Origin: an uncultured Clostridia bacterium
Lineage (GTDB): Bacteria; Bacillota; Clostridia; Oscillospirales; Oscillospiraceae
DNA length: 33,477 bases
NCBI GenBank assembly: GCA_946411475.1
Contig: CAMKED010000012.1
Location: forward strand, 1-33,477
Direction: 5' to 3'
Shown here: piece after piece, positions 1-9,424 of the stretch
Layout of the letters: every line of letters starts with the position of its first letter
How positions within the stretch are numbered: the first letter of the stretch is position 1
The notes under the pieces: model-generated
The model's database searches: none
What the model saw: the letters and a program-made list of their open reading frames with translations, nothing else
Told to the model about the DNA's origin: nothing
Program-made: the position numbers and the translations under genes

Positions 1-64
1 TTCGTCGACGATAGTATGCGGGCGACTGCATGTGAAAATAGATAACGCCAACATTAAAAAGAAG

Positions 65-90
65 GCTCCGGCTAAAAGCCGGAGCTTTTT
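65..90 (+). terminator. Rho-independent terminator of an upstream gene outside or at the edge of the window
   Basis: gctccggc-taaaa-gccggagc followed by ttttt. Confidence 0.8.
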
Positions 91-114
91 ACATATAGAA
101 ATGGAGGGCACGTT

Positions 115-582
115 ATGATCGTTCGTTTTGCAACAGAAAAAGATTTGCCTGCTGTCAATGTTCTGCGCAAGCAGGTCAATGATCTGCACGTCGCGGCCAA
201 GCCGGAGGTTTTTAAGCCGGGCTTTCCCGACGAGCTGCGGGATTTTCTCTTTGAGGCGTTCCAAAATCCGGATTTTGAGATTGTTGTGGCGGAAGAGCGT
301 GGGACGCTGCTCGGATTTGCCATGCTGGAACCGTTTTATAAGCCGGAATCTCCCTATCGGTATGCGCAATCCTTCCTTTCGATCCATGAGTTTGGCGTGG
401 ACGAAGCGGCCCGCCGGCGGGGGGTCGGCTGTGCGTTAATGGAGTTCATTCGTGCGCTGGCCGGAGAAAGAGGCTTTTCCCAACTGAGGCTGACTGTGTG
501 GGAGTTTAATCAGGACGCACGGAATTTCTATGAGAAGGTCGGATTTTCTGCGTTTCAGCGTTCGATGGAGATGCCGGTATGA
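115..582 (+). CDS. GNAT family N-acetyltransferase
   Basis: ORF with RBS (ggaggg); GNAT-like features EFGVDEAARRRGVGCALMEFI and NFYEKVGF. Confidence 0.85.
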   Translation: MIVRFATEKDLPAVNVLRKQVNDLHVAAKPEVFKPGFPDELRDFLFEAFQNPDFEIVVAEERGTLLGFAMLEPFYKPESPYRYAQSFLSIHEFGVDEAARRRGVGCALMEFIRALAGERGFSQLRLTVWEFNQDARNFYEKVGFSAFQRSMEMPV

Positions 583-1217
583 AGCTGTCAAAACAGGATG
601 TACGCCGCGAGCTGGAGCTGCTTCCGGCGGGATATAAGACCAAGGATCTGGATGCCCTGATCGCGAAGTTAATCCGTCAGAAAGCTAACGTTTCGGCGCT
701 GCGCGATTCTGTGTTAACGGAGCAGGACCTCCATCGAATCTATTATTATGTCAACCTGAAGCAAATTAAGGATGTTCGCGCCCGTATGACCTTTATTCAT
801 AAGAACTTGTTGTTTTCCGATTGGTGGCATACGGATCAACTCATTCATTTTGTGGCGGACCTGCCGTTTGCCGAGGCCCTGGACTATGCAAAGGCTTACG
901 TGCAAAGCGCGGATCCTTTCATTCGCCGCTGGGGCTACGTCCTGTTCATCTCCCGTCTGGGCCGCGGTCACGCGGCGGAGCTGCTTCCGCTGATGCAAAA
1001 CGACGAGGCCTACTACGTCCGTATGGCGGAGGCCTGGCTGATTGCGGAGCTGGCCATCGACGAGCCGGAGGCGGTGCATGTCTGGATGGCCGGGAACGAA
1101 CTGCGCTACGACGTCAACGGCAGGGCCATTCAAAAAATCTGTGATTCCTTCCGCATTTCCGCTGCCTGGAAGGAGGCCTTCAAGGCCCTGCGTCCGGCAT
1201 TGAAGGCGCGTTCGTGA
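579..1217 (+). CDS. AlkD-like DNA alkylation repair protein (HEAT-repeat fold)
   Basis: 212 aa; LLFSDWWHTDQLIHFV, FIRRWGYVLFI, YYVRMAEAWLIAEL are typical of this family; overlaps upstream stop by 4 bp. Confidence 0.7.
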   Translation: MKLSKQDVRRELELLPAGYKTKDLDALIAKLIRQKANVSALRDSVLTEQDLHRIYYYVNLKQIKDVRARMTFIHKNLLFSDWWHTDQLIHFVADLPFAEALDYAKAYVQSADPFIRRWGYVLFISRLGRGHAAELLPLMQNDEAYYVRMAEAWLIAELAIDEPEAVHVWMAGNELRYDVNGRAIQKICDSFRISAAWKEAFKALRPALKARS

Positions 1218-1224
1218 GGGCGAT

Positions 1225-1740
1225 TCAAAGCGTGATCCAGTATCGTTCCAGCCGGACGCTCCTGCGGGGCTCTGTCACGGTCGCGTCGTAGACGCCGCCG
1301 TTTTTCAGAATGACCTTCCGGCTGGCCTCGTTCTCCACGCGGCAGCAGACCAGCACCCGATCCAGCCCTCTGGCCTTGCAGATTGGCAGCACGTCGTGCA
1401 GAATTTGGCTTGCATAGCCTTTGCGCCGCTCGGAGGGTCGGACGGAGTAGCCGATATGGCCCGCGTACTGCGCGGTGTATTCGTTGAGGCAGTGCCGGAA
1501 CTGCAGCATGCCGAGCACGCGCCCATCCTCCCGGACGGCAAGATATTGCGTCGCGGGAACCTGTCCATCCGGGACGGTCTCCGGCTGCTTGCAGGTCTCA
1601 AGGTAGGCCAGCCAGTCCTCCGTGCGCTCGAAGCGGCGCAGGGAGCCGCAGCCGTCCATGGAGCTTTCTGCTTCCAAAAACTCCCGGCGGTAGTCCTGGA
1701 TTTCTTTGTCGTACGCCATGCTCGGTTCGATCAGTTTCAT
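1225..1740 (-). CDS. GNAT family N-acetyltransferase
   Basis: MKLIEPSMAYDKEI...HIGYSVRPSERRKGYASQIL; internal ATG at 1740 preferred over the 1791 start in the track. Confidence 0.8.
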   Translation of the reverse strand: MKLIEPSMAYDKEIQDYRREFLEAESSMDGCGSLRRFERTEDWLAYLETCKQPETVPDGQVPATQYLAVREDGRVLGMLQFRHCLNEYTAQYAGHIGYSVRPSERRKGYASQILHDVLPICKARGLDRVLVCCRVENEASRKVILKNGGVYDATVTEPRRSVRLERYWITL

Positions 1741-1831
1741 AGATACAACCCCCTTTTTTCGCATCATAGCAAAGGAGCGCACGCCTGTCAAGACGCAGCA
1801 GGGGATCGGATGCGCTTCACAGTTTTTTTCC

Positions 1832-1860
1832 TTGCGTTGCGTGCTGTATTTCAGTATAAT
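1832..1860 (+). promoter_or_regulatory. sigma-A type promoter of the MalY/PatB-like gene
   Basis: TTGCGT-17 nt-TATAAT upstream of the ATG at 1895. Confidence 0.65.
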
Positions 1861-1894
1861 ATACGATACAAAGAAAAAGAAACGAGGAATTGAT

Positions 1895-3106
1895 ATGCAC
1901 TACGATTTTACAACCCTCCCCGATCGGCGGGGAAAGGACGCCATCGCGGTGGACATGGTGGGCCTGCCCGGCGGCTTTGCCCCGGCCGGCCCCAAGGACG
2001 GCTTCTCGGTGATCCCCATGTGGGTGGCCGACATGAACTTCCTGGCCTGCCCGTCCATTCAGGAGGCCGTCATCCGCAGGACGCAGCATCCGGCCTTCGG
2101 CTATTTCCAGCCCTCGCAGGAATACTTTGACAGCATCATCCTCTGGCACAGGCTCCGCAACGGCGTGGAGGGCCTCGAGCCGAAGCACATCGGCTACGAG
2201 AACGGCGTCCTGGGCGGCGTGGTTTCCACGCTGAACGTGCTCTGCTCCCGCGGCGACACGGTGTTGCTCCAGAGCCCGACCTATATCGGCTTCACGCACG
2301 CGCTGAAAAACAACGGCTACGAGATCGTCCACAACCCCATGTACCGTGACGAAGCGGGCGTGTGGCGGCTGGACTACGAGGACATGGAGCGGAAGATCGT
2401 GGAGCGGAACATCCACGCGACGGTATTTTGCAGCCCGCACAACCCCTGCGGCCGCGTCTGGGAGCGCTGGGAGATCGAGAAGGCCATGGCCATCTTCGAG
2501 AAGCACGACGTCTGGGTCGTCTCCGACGAGATCTGGTCCGATCTGATCCTGGACGGACACAAGCATATCCCGACCCAGTCCGTGAGCCCCTGGGCCCGCG
2601 AGCATGTGGCGGCCATGTACGCCCCGTCCAAGACCTTCAACCTGGCGGGTCTGGTGGGCAGCTACCATATCATCTACAACGACTGGCTGCGCGACCGGCA
2701 GGCCAAGGAGAGCTCGCTGAGCCACTACAATGCGATGAACGTCCTGTCCATGCACGCGCTGATCGGCGCCTACGGCGAGGCGGGCCAGCTCTGGGTGGAC
2801 GAGCTGCGGCAGGTGCTGACTGAGAACGTGCGCTTTGCCTGCGACTATATCCGGGAGCACTTCGAGGGCGTCACGCTGATGCAGCCCGAGGGGACCTATA
2901 TGCTCTTCCTCCACTGCGAGGACTGGTGCAAGGCCCACGGGAAGACCATTGACGAGCTGCAAGCGCTGGGCACCGACGTCGGCGTGGCCTGGCAGGACGG
3001 CCGCATGTTCGAGGATCCCTGGGGCATCCGCGTCAATCTGGCCTTGCCGCTGTCCGTCGTGCGGGAGGCCTTCGAGCGGCTGGACAAGTACGTATTCAAT
3101 GCGTAA
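1895..3106 (+). CDS. MalY/PatB family pyridoxal-phosphate aminotransferase (cystathionine beta-lyase like)
   Basis: PMWVADMNFLACPSIQEAV, FCSPHNPCGRVW, YAPSKTFNLAGL (PLP lysine); promoter places the start at 1895. Confidence 0.88.
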   Translation: MHYDFTTLPDRRGKDAIAVDMVGLPGGFAPAGPKDGFSVIPMWVADMNFLACPSIQEAVIRRTQHPAFGYFQPSQEYFDSIILWHRLRNGVEGLEPKHIGYENGVLGGVVSTLNVLCSRGDTVLLQSPTYIGFTHALKNNGYEIVHNPMYRDEAGVWRLDYEDMERKIVERNIHATVFCSPHNPCGRVWERWEIEKAMAIFEKHDVWVVSDEIWSDLILDGHKHIPTQSVSPWAREHVAAMYAPSKTFNLAGLVGSYHIIYNDWLRDRQAKESSLSHYNAMNVLSMHALIGAYGEAGQLWVDELRQVLTENVRFACDYIREHFEGVTLMQPEGTYMLFLHCEDWCKAHGKTIDELQALGTDVGVAWQDGRMFEDPWGIRVNLALPLSVVREAFERLDKYVFNA

Positions 3107-3124
3107 CTGACGGTATTTTGCCAT

Positions 3125-3155
3125 AAAAAATCCGCCCGGCTCGGGCGGATTTTTG
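3125..3155 (+). terminator. Rho-independent terminator
   Basis: tccgcccg-gct-cgggcgga followed by ttttt, with an A-run upstream so it may be bidirectional. Confidence 0.85.
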
Positions 3156-3182
3156 CGTTATGCGCAATTCTTCCGGGTTACC

Positions 3183-3758
3183 TTATACCTCGGAATTGTC
3201 CCGGCCTCGGAGGAAGCCCCGGAGGTAACGAATCAGCAGACGCGCTTCCTTGTCGGGCAGAACGTGTTGATCGAGGCCAATGCTGCCGTTGGTGTGCAGC
3301 AGCTCGAGAAGATTCTTCTGGTGGATCACGTAGAGCAGATAGAACACACCGGCGAAGAGAATACTGATGACCGCATCCAGGGTCGGGTTAAAGGCGATGC
3401 CGTCTCCGAAGTGCGTCAGCTTGTCGAGCAGCAGAAGCACGGGCCCGAGCATCAAAAAAAAGAAACTCAGCGAAAGCAGAAATTTGTTTCTCAGACGCAG
3501 GTATTTGAGGTCCTGGAACTCCTCCAGGTCGATTCGGAAATCGGTTGGCTGGGTCTGATAGGAGCGGTGATCCCGGCTGACGGTGCATTTTCCCATACAG
3601 TAAATTGCCCGGTCGGAGAGGACGGCAAAACACTTTTTGCGAATGCCCTTTTCCAAATAGGTTTCCAACTGCGGGCTTCCGGCGACGCAGATCAGTTTTT
3701 CATCCGGCTCAAGGAAGATCTCGCTCTGCAGCCTGGCTTCGTTGATGATTTGCGGCAT
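3183..3758 (-). CDS. Membrane protein of unknown function, two predicted TM segments, N-terminal PH-like region
   Basis: MPQIINEARLQSEIFLEPDEKLICVAGSPQLE...; hydrophobic stretches FLLSLSFFFLMLGPVLLLL and AVISILFAGVFYLLYVI. Confidence 0.55.
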   Translation of the reverse strand: MPQIINEARLQSEIFLEPDEKLICVAGSPQLETYLEKGIRKKCFAVLSDRAIYCMGKCTVSRDHRSYQTQPTDFRIDLEEFQDLKYLRLRNKFLLSLSFFFLMLGPVLLLLDKLTHFGDGIAFNPTLDAVISILFAGVFYLLYVIHQKNLLELLHTNGSIGLDQHVLPDKEARLLIRYLRGFLRGRDNSEV

Positions 3759-3840
3759 AGTATGCCTCCTGTTTCCGATTTCGTTCGCCCCATATAGTAC
3801 CATGTTTTCAGCCTAATGTCAACGAAACGGAAAGAAAATC

Positions 3841-3869
3841 TTGCGAATCCGGAAATCATTCGGTATAAT
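3841..3869 (+). promoter_or_regulatory. Promoter of mnmG
   Basis: TTGCGA-17 nt-TATAAT, downstream of the 3816 ATG in the track and upstream of the ATG at 3903. Confidence 0.6.
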
Positions 3870-3902
3870 AAGGGGAAAGAATCATGGGACGAGGAACAGC
3901 CT

Positions 3903-5945
3903 ATGCGTTATTATGCCGGAACTTATGACGTGGCCGTGATCGGCGCGGGACACGCCGGGATCGAAGCGGGCCTGGCCGCAGCCAGACTTGGCAAAAAAAC
4001 GGTCGTGTTTACAATCAACCTGGATGCGGTGGGGAATATGCCGTGCAATCCTGCCATCGGCGGCACGGGCAAGGGCCACCTGGTCCGGGAGCTGGACGCG
4101 CTGGGCGGCCAGATGGGCATTGCCGCGGATCACTGCTGCATCCAGTATCGGATGCTGAACCTGGGCAAGGGCCCGGCCGTTCACTCCCTCCGCGCCCAGG
4201 CGGACCGCCGCCGCTATCAGGAATATATGAAGCACGTGCTGGAACAGCAGGAGAATTTGGATCTGAAACAGGCGGAAATCGTCTCGATCGAGACGGAGCA
4301 AGGCGCGGTTCGCGGCGTTGTCACACGCCTGGGAGCCTTCTACGAGGCCAAGGCGGTCATTTTGGCGACGGGAACCTTCCTGGACAGCCATATCATCATC
4401 GGCGAGACGACGATCTCCTCCGGCCCGGACGGTATGCACGCGGCCGTCGGTCTTTCCGACTGCCTGCGCGGCCTTGGGCTGTCCCTGCGCCGCTTCAAGA
4501 CCGGCACCCCGCCGCGCATCAACGCCCGCAGCGTGGACTTCTCCCAAATGGAGCTCCAGCCGGGCGACGAGAGGATCGAGCCGTTCTCGTTTACAACCGT
4601 AGCGCCGGCAATCTGCCGGCCGGATGCGGGCTCCGGTGACGGAATGCAAAATGCAGAATGCAGAATGCAAAATGAGGGATCAGGGATCAAGGATCAGGGA
4701 TCAGAGAACGGGGGAGAACGGATTCTTCGCTGTGCTCAGAATGACAGCGTTGGGGGCGGCGCCCTCGACGCCCCGCGCAACCTTGCCGTCTGTTATCTGA
4801 CCTATACCAACGAAAAGACCCACGAGATTATTCGCAACAATCTGTCCCGCAGCCCGATCTACGACGGCTCCATCACGGGCGTCGGCCCGCGCTACTGCCC
4901 CTCCATCGAGACGAAGATCGTCCGCTTTGCGGACAAGCCCCGCCACCAGCTTTTTGTGGAGCCGACGGGGCTGAACACCGAGGAGCTGTATTTGCAGGGC
5001 TTTTCCTCCTCGCTGCCCGAGGACGTGCAGCTTGAGATGCTGCATTCCGTTCCCGGTCTGGAACAGGCCGAGATGATGCGTCCGGCCTATGCGATTGAAT
5101 ACGACTGCGTAGACCCCACGGAGCTGCTGCCCACGCTGGAATGCAAAAAAGTCTCCGGCCTCTACGGGGCGGGGCAGTTCAACGGCTCCTCCGGCTACGA
5201 GGAGGCCGCCGTTCAGGGCTTCGTGGCTGGGGTCAACGCTGCCTTGAAGCTGAACGGGGCAGAGCCGCTGATTTTGAAGCGCTCCGACGGCTACATCGGC
5301 GCGCTGATCGACGATTTAGTGACCAAGGGCACCGAGGAGCCCTACCGGATCATGACCTCCCGCAGCGAGTACCGTCTGCTCCACCGCCAGGACAACGCGG
5401 ATCAGCGCCTGTCCGCCATCGGCCACCGGATCGGTTTGATTTCCGACGAACGCATGGCCGCCGTGGCCGAAAAATACGCGGCCGTGGCGCGGGAGATCAA
5501 GCGCTTGGAGCATAGCGGCGTCGCGGCCTCGGCGGAATTGAACGAGTTCCTCGCGGCGCGCGCCTCCGCTCCGGTGGAGACCTCGGCCCGTCTGGCCGAC
5601 CTGGTCCGCCGCCCGGAGCTGGGCTATGAAGCGATTGCACCCTTTGACCCGGAGCGCCCGGCGCTGCCTGCCGCCGTCACGGAGCAGGTGGAGATCCAGA
5701 TCAAATACGCGGGCTATATCGCCCGGCAGGAGCAGCAGGTCGAGGCGTTCCGCAAGGCGGAAGCCCGCCGCCTGCCCCCGGACGTCGACTACGACGCGAT
5801 CCCTGCTCTGAAAGTCGAGGCGCGGGAGAAGCTGAACAAGATCCGCCCGGTCTCCGTCGGCCAGGCGTCCCGCATCTCCGGCGTCAGCCCCGCCGACGTG
5901 GCGGTGCTGCTGGTGTGGCTGGAGCAGAATAAAGGGAAGAAGTAA
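3903..5945 (+). CDS. mnmG: tRNA uridine-5-carboxymethylaminomethyl(34) synthesis enzyme MnmG, carrying an in-frame repeat insertion
   Basis: [72 protein letters not shown]; repeat-derived residues between PFSFTT and [11 protein letters not shown]. Confidence 0.96.
   Translation: MRYYAGTYDVAVIGAGHAGIEAGLAAARLGKKTVVFTINLDAVGNMPCNPAIGGTGKGHLVRELDALGGQMGIAADHCCIQYRMLNLGKGPAVHSLRAQADRRRYQEYMKHVLEQQENLDLKQAEIVSIETEQGAVRGVVTRLGAFYEAKAVILATGTFLDSHIIIGETTISSGPDGMHAAVGLSDCLRGLGLSLRRFKTGTPPRINARSVDFSQMELQPGDERIEPFSFTTVAPAICRPDAGSGDGMQNAECRMQNEGSGIKDQGSENGGERILRCAQNDSVGGGALDAPRNLAVCYLTYTNEKTHEIIRNNLSRSPIYDGSITGVGPRYCPSIETKIVRFADKPRHQLFVEPTGLNTEELYLQGFSSSLPEDVQLEMLHSVPGLEQAEMMRPAYAIEYDCVDPTELLPTLECKKVSGLYGAGQFNGSSGYEEAAVQGFVAGVNAALKLNGAEPLILKRSDGYIGALIDDLVTKGTEEPYRIMTSRSEYRLLHRQDNADQRLSAIGHRIGLISDERMAAVAEKYAAVAREIKRLEHSGVAASAELNEFLAARASAPVETSARLADLVRRPELGYEAIAPFDPERPALPAAVTEQVEIQIKYAGYIARQEQQVEAFRKAEARRLPPDVDYDAIPALKVEAREKLNKIRPVSVGQASRISGVSPADVAVLLVWLEQNKGKK
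4599..4748 (+). repeat. Composite dispersed repeat (three modules) inserted in frame within mnmG
   Basis: gtagcgccggcaatctgccggc hairpin + gaatgcaaaatgcagaatgcagaatgcaaaatgagggatcaggg words + cggattcttcgc...ctcagaatgacag; each module recurs elsewhere in the window. Confidence 0.85.
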
Positions 5946-5955
5946 GAATTTGTTT

Positions 5956-6042
5956 GTAGGGACAAGCATTGCTTGTCCGCCGCTTCCCTGTAGGGGCGCA
6001 CAGTGTGTCCGCGTCTCCCGTAGGGGCGGTCATTGGCCGCCT
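5956..6042. repeat. Three tandem GTAGGG-framed hairpin repeats with different cores
   Basis: gtagggacaagcattgcttgtccgc, gtaggggcgcacagtgtgtccgcg, gtaggggcggtcattggccgcc. Confidence 0.8.
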
Positions 6043-6050
6043 GCTGGCGC

Positions 6051-6352
6051 AGTTGAGAATTGAAAGTTGAAAATTGAAAATGTCGGTGTTTTGCAGATTG
6101 CCATCTGCAAAAAGAAAAACGGTATCTATTCAGTCGCACCTGCTCCGTAGTGGCCGCGCACCTGCGCGGCCATGGCGCGGATTGCTATTTCGGGGCTTTA
6201 TGGCCGCGCAGGTGCGCGGCCACTACGACCCTACTGAAAGATACGAAAAACGATAAAACCGCCTGGAAAACCGTGATCTTTTTTGCTCATCGTTCAAATA
6301 GCAATTTGAACGATACTACCACTATCAACGTTCCATTTTCAACTTTCAACTG
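6051..6352. repeat. Composite palindromic repeat (word arm - hairpin - nested element - hairpin - inverse word arm)
   Basis: gttgagaattgaaagttgaaaattgaaaatg arm at 6052 and inverse ccattttcaactttcaactgc near 6332-6352; hairpins ttttgcagattgccatctgcaaaa and atcgttcaaatagcaatttgaacgat; 6052-6112 matches the reverse complement of 19608-19668 with one mismatch. Confidence 0.85.
6121..6244. mobile_element. MITE-like element copy, expanded in the middle, with terminal inverted repeats
   Basis: ggtatctattcagtcgcacctgctccgtagtggccgcgc is identical to the reverse complement of the matching end of 17011-17088; far end is cactacgaccctactgaaagatac. Confidence 0.65.
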
Positions 6353-6381
6353 CCTTTCCGTGTGTTCGCCGTTCCCTCGCA

Positions 6382-6454
6382 GGGGCGGCTGAAACCTCCC
6401 CTGCTTGCAGGGGAGGGGGACCGGCCTCAAGGCCGGTGGAGGGGTGCCGCCCGC
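6382..6454 (+). repeat. 73-bp repeat copy (palindromic sub-modules)
   Basis: ggggcggctgaaacctcccctgcttgcaggggagggggaccggcctcaaggccggtggaggggtgccgcccgc; near-identical inverted copy at 31100-31172. Confidence 0.9.
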
Positions 6455-6496
6455 ACGAGGCAGAAACCCTTCAGACTTTGTAACAGGAGGTTCCAA

Positions 6497-7087
6497 ATGC
6501 AGCTCTATCACATTAGCCAAACGCTCCGTCTCGGCGACGAGCTGACGCCCGGCCGCCAGAACTTTTCGGACCTGGCGGAGCCCTTCATGCAAGGGCTGGA
6601 ACGCGGGCCGGACTGCTTTATCGCCATGCTGCTCAACGGGAAATATATGTTCGCGGTGATGAACCACTCCCGCCTGCGGGAGTGGGCCGACTATGCCAAG
6701 TGGGCGACAGAAGGTCTCTTTGAGTTCGTGCGCCGCCGCAGCTTCCCCGAGGCCGTCAGCCGCCTGCGCTGTGTCTACTATTACGACAACACGGAGGACT
6801 GCGTCCGGCTGTTCCGGGAGGATTGGGGCGAGGAGAACCCGGAGGAGCAGGAAAAGGTTCGCCTTTTCGCCGTGGAGGCGGACGATCCCGCCCCCCAGCG
6901 CCGGGATATGTGCGTCTATGACGAGGCCTACGACGCGATCGAGCGGCTGGACGTCGACGCGGCTCTGGCCGCCGCGGAACGCTATTTCCGGGGCGAAGCG
7001 TCAGAAAGCCCCATTTGGGAGCTCCTGAGCGACAAGCCCGCCCGGGCCGTCCGGGACCTGACCCACCTCCTGGGTCCTGCCCCGTGA
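6497..7087 (+). CDS. Protein of unknown function (possibly DUF2441-like)
   Basis: RBS aggagg at 6485-6490 before ATG 6497; upstream part of the track ORF is repeat-derived. Confidence 0.6.
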   Translation: MQLYHISQTLRLGDELTPGRQNFSDLAEPFMQGLERGPDCFIAMLLNGKYMFAVMNHSRLREWADYAKWATEGLFEFVRRRSFPEAVSRLRCVYYYDNTEDCVRLFREDWGEENPEEQEKVRLFAVEADDPAPQRRDMCVYDEAYDAIERLDVDAALAAAERYFRGEASESPIWELLSDKPARAVRDLTHLLGPAP

Positions 7088-7090
7088 CGG

Positions 7091-7133
7091 CGGACAAGCG
7101 ATACCCATGAAGGGCACAGGTGCTTGTCCCTAC
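7091..7133. repeat. GTAGGG-framed hairpin variant (inverted orientation)
   Basis: cggacaagc...gcttgtccctac. Confidence 0.6.
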
Positions 7134-7144
7134 AAACGGTATTG

Positions 7145-7167
7145 GCGGGCAGATTGCCCGCGCTACA
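7145..7167. repeat. TGTAGCG-hairpin repeat (inverted) in the PNP gene leader
   Basis: gcgggcagattgcccgcgctaca. Confidence 0.8.
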
Positions 7168-7196
7168 TTCTCAAATCTCGAAAAGGAGGCCATTCT

Positions 7197-8018
7197 ATGA
7201 TCCCCTATGAACACTACGAACAGAGCGCGGCCTATCTCCGCGAGAAGATCGGAGCCTTTCAGCCTGACATTCTGCTGATTCTCGGCTCCGGCCTGGGGCA
7301 GTTCGGCGAGCTGGTGGAAAAACCCATTTTCGTCCCCTACGCCGAGATCCCCCACTTCCGCCACGCCTCCGCGCCCGGACACAAGGGGCGCTTCGTCTTT
7401 GGGACGATCGCGGGCAAGCGCGTGGCGGTCATGCAGGGCCGCATCCACCTCTATGAGGGCTACACGCCCGAGGAGGCCGTCTACGGCGTCCGGGTGATGA
7501 AGCTGCTGGGCGTGAAGACCATGATCGTCACCAACGCGGGCGGGGCCGTCAATCTGGACTACAAGCCCGGCCAGATCATGCTGATTTCCGACCACATCCT
7601 GCTCTTCCCCATGACGCCCCTGACCGGCTGCAACGATGAGCACTTCGGGGTCCGCTTCCCGGATATGTCTACGGCTTATACCCCCGCCCTGCGGGAGCTG
7701 GCGCGGCAGGCGGCGCAGGAAACCGGCGTCCATCTGAACGAGGGCGTCTACATGTACTTCCCCGGCCCGCAGTATGAGACCCCCGCCGAGATCCGCGCGG
7801 CGCGCCTGCTCGGCGCGGACGCGGTGGGCATGAGTACCGTCCCGGAGGTCATCGCCGCCCGGCACTGCGGCATGGAGATTCTGGGCTTCTCTTTGGCCAC
7901 GAATATGGCCGCCGGCATTCTGGATCAGCCGCTCACCGAGGAAGAAGTCCTGGAAACCGGCGAGGCGTGCAAGGCCATGTTCTCCAAGCTGATGCTCCGC
8001 ATTTTAGAAACGCTGTAG
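7197..8018 (+). CDS. Purine nucleoside phosphorylase (type I)
   Basis: ILGSGLGQFGELVE, GHKGRFVFG, MQGRIHLYEGY, VTNAGGAVN, GPQYETPAEIRAARLLGADAVGMSTVPEVIAARH; RBS aaaaggagg. Confidence 0.95.
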   Translation: MIPYEHYEQSAAYLREKIGAFQPDILLILGSGLGQFGELVEKPIFVPYAEIPHFRHASAPGHKGRFVFGTIAGKRVAVMQGRIHLYEGYTPEEAVYGVRVMKLLGVKTMIVTNAGGAVNLDYKPGQIMLISDHILLFPMTPLTGCNDEHFGVRFPDMSTAYTPALRELARQAAQETGVHLNEGVYMYFPGPQYETPAEIRAARLLGADAVGMSTVPEVIAARHCGMEILGFSLATNMAAGILDQPLTEEEVLETGEACKAMFSKLMLRILETL

Positions 8019-8067
8019 CGGTATACAGCAAGGTGTACATCGAAGCAAGAAAAAAGGAGCAGAGCCC

Positions 8068-8784
8068 ATGAAAATGCGTCAGATTGATTTTGAAGCCAAC
8101 GCCCAAAAGAGACAAGAAATACGGAGGCTCATGGAAAAAGACTACCGCAGATTTGTTTGTACTTTTGTGCTGCTGGGGATTGTCCTGCCACTGGTGATCA
8201 GCAGCCTCATCCCCGAGATGCTGCCGCAATTGATTGGCAGATGCGTGATTTACGATATTGTCCTATTGCATTTTTTGAGGCAAGAGCGAAGGTCGGTAAA
8301 GCTTATTCGCCTGGATAGGGACGTGTATGCGGAATGGATGGAGCTGCAATTCACGGGTAATCGAGATCCTGCGGATTTGCAGCGGGCGCTTGATTTGTGG
8401 GCGAGCTACCGGGAACAGTATCGGGAAAAACACGAAGAGCTTGTCACCATGCTCCGTGATTCGTTGAAGAAAAAGGCGAATCGGGAAGTCACGGTTGCCA
8501 TGATGGCCGGTCTGGTTTTTCTTGCCGGAAAGAAGGAAGACCGGGATTTGCTGCTTCGTGCCAAGTATCGGCACGGACCGGCGGGTCATTTGATCCCGGA
8601 TTGTTGGATTCAAACCCTTGCGCTGCACGAACCGGACTTTCAGACGGAACACGAACGCAAGGCCGGGGAGTTCCGTGCTTATTGGGACAGCAGATACAAG
8701 GAGATAGAGAAACAGAAAAAAAGAAATCAATATCGTGATGCCGGAGTCAGCCGGGGCGTGGTAGCCCGCGGCGATCCGGCGTGA
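8068..8784 (+). CDS. Hypothetical protein with one or two N-terminal TM segments
   Basis: ORF with RBS aaaaggag; FVCTFVLLGIVLPLVISSLI. Confidence 0.55.
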   Translation: MKMRQIDFEANAQKRQEIRRLMEKDYRRFVCTFVLLGIVLPLVISSLIPEMLPQLIGRCVIYDIVLLHFLRQERRSVKLIRLDRDVYAEWMELQFTGNRDPADLQRALDLWASYREQYREKHEELVTMLRDSLKKKANREVTVAMMAGLVFLAGKKEDRDLLLRAKYRHGPAGHLIPDCWIQTLALHEPDFQTEHERKAGEFRAYWDSRYKEIEKQKKRNQYRDAGVSRGVVARGDPA

Positions 8785-8800
8785 AAAGAGGAATCTGATT

Positions 8801-9142
8801 ATGATCAAACGCAGACAGGAAATGACCGTCGAGCCGCGCTTCGAGGTCAAGGGCGGCAAGGGCGGCTACGACTCCACCCATATTTTCACCGCCGCCGAGT
8901 GCGACAAGACAACCCTCTTTGCCGTGAACACCCTGCCTCCCGGCAGCTCGATTGGCGTTCACCCGCATACCACGGAGGGCGAGGCGTATATTGTCCTGCA
9001 AGGTCAAGCCACCGTCACCGAGGACGGGCAGGACTTCCTGCTCGGCCCCGGCGACGCGGAATACTGCACCGGCGGCCACACCCACGGCATTGCAAACGAC
9101 AGCGACGAGCCGCTGGCCTTTCTTGCGATCATCATAAAATGA
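8801..9142 (+). CDS. Cupin domain protein
   Basis: PPGSSIGVHPHTTEGEAYIVLQGQATVTEDGQDFLLGPGDAEYCTGGHTHGIAND. Confidence 0.88.
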   Translation: MIKRRQEMTVEPRFEVKGGKGGYDSTHIFTAAECDKTTLFAVNTLPPGSSIGVHPHTTEGEAYIVLQGQATVTEDGQDFLLGPGDAEYCTGGHTHGIANDSDEPLAFLAIIIK

Positions 9143-9152
9143 GGCACCCCAA

Positions 9153-9389
9153 AGCCTTCCCCTTGAGGGGAAGGTGCCCCGCAGGGGCGGATGAGGTGGA
9201 GCCTCGACAAGCACTCGCTTTCGACGAACTGCACGGAGCAACCGCCCCACCTCATCCGTCAGCGGGCTTGCGGGGGACGCCTGCTGCCACCAGCGCTGAA
9301 GGTTGCCAGTGCGTCAGCATAGCTGCCGCACTGGCGTTAAAACCCACAACAGTTCCCCGGACTGTTGTGTCCCTCAAGGGGAAGGCTTT
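9153..9389. repeat. 237-bp intergenic palindromic element
   Basis: Perfect 19-bp terminal inverted repeats aaagccttccccttgaggg / ccctcaaggggaaggcttt, inner cggatgaggtgg / ccacctcatccg, plus further hairpins (gccagtgcg..cgcactggc, cacaacagt..actgttgtg). Confidence 0.9.
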
Positions 9390-9424
9390 GCTCGAACTGC
9401 GAATACTGAACCGGGAGAACCACC

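Noticed and set aside
1-45. Possible C-terminal end of an upstream CDS (FVDDSMRATACENR*)
   Set aside because: Only 14 codons are visible, with no family signal; too short to call.
1817-3124. 435-aa minus-strand ORF opposite the MalY/PatB gene
   Set aside because: Antisense artefact; the plus strand encodes a clear PLP enzyme.
3816-3902. Track start of mnmG at 3816
   Set aside because: A good promoter (3841-3869) lies downstream of that ATG, and MnmG homology begins at [16 protein letters not shown] (3903).
4599-4748. mnmG insertion as a frameshift, pseudogene or misassembly
   Set aside because: Reading frame and conserved motifs continue on both sides, and the same composite occurs independently in the DUF2344 gene; misassembly can only be fully excluded with reads.
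9153-9389. Palindromic element as a Rho-independent terminator only
   Set aside because: At 237 bp with several nested stems and a related partial copy it is much larger than a terminator, though it may still terminate transcription.
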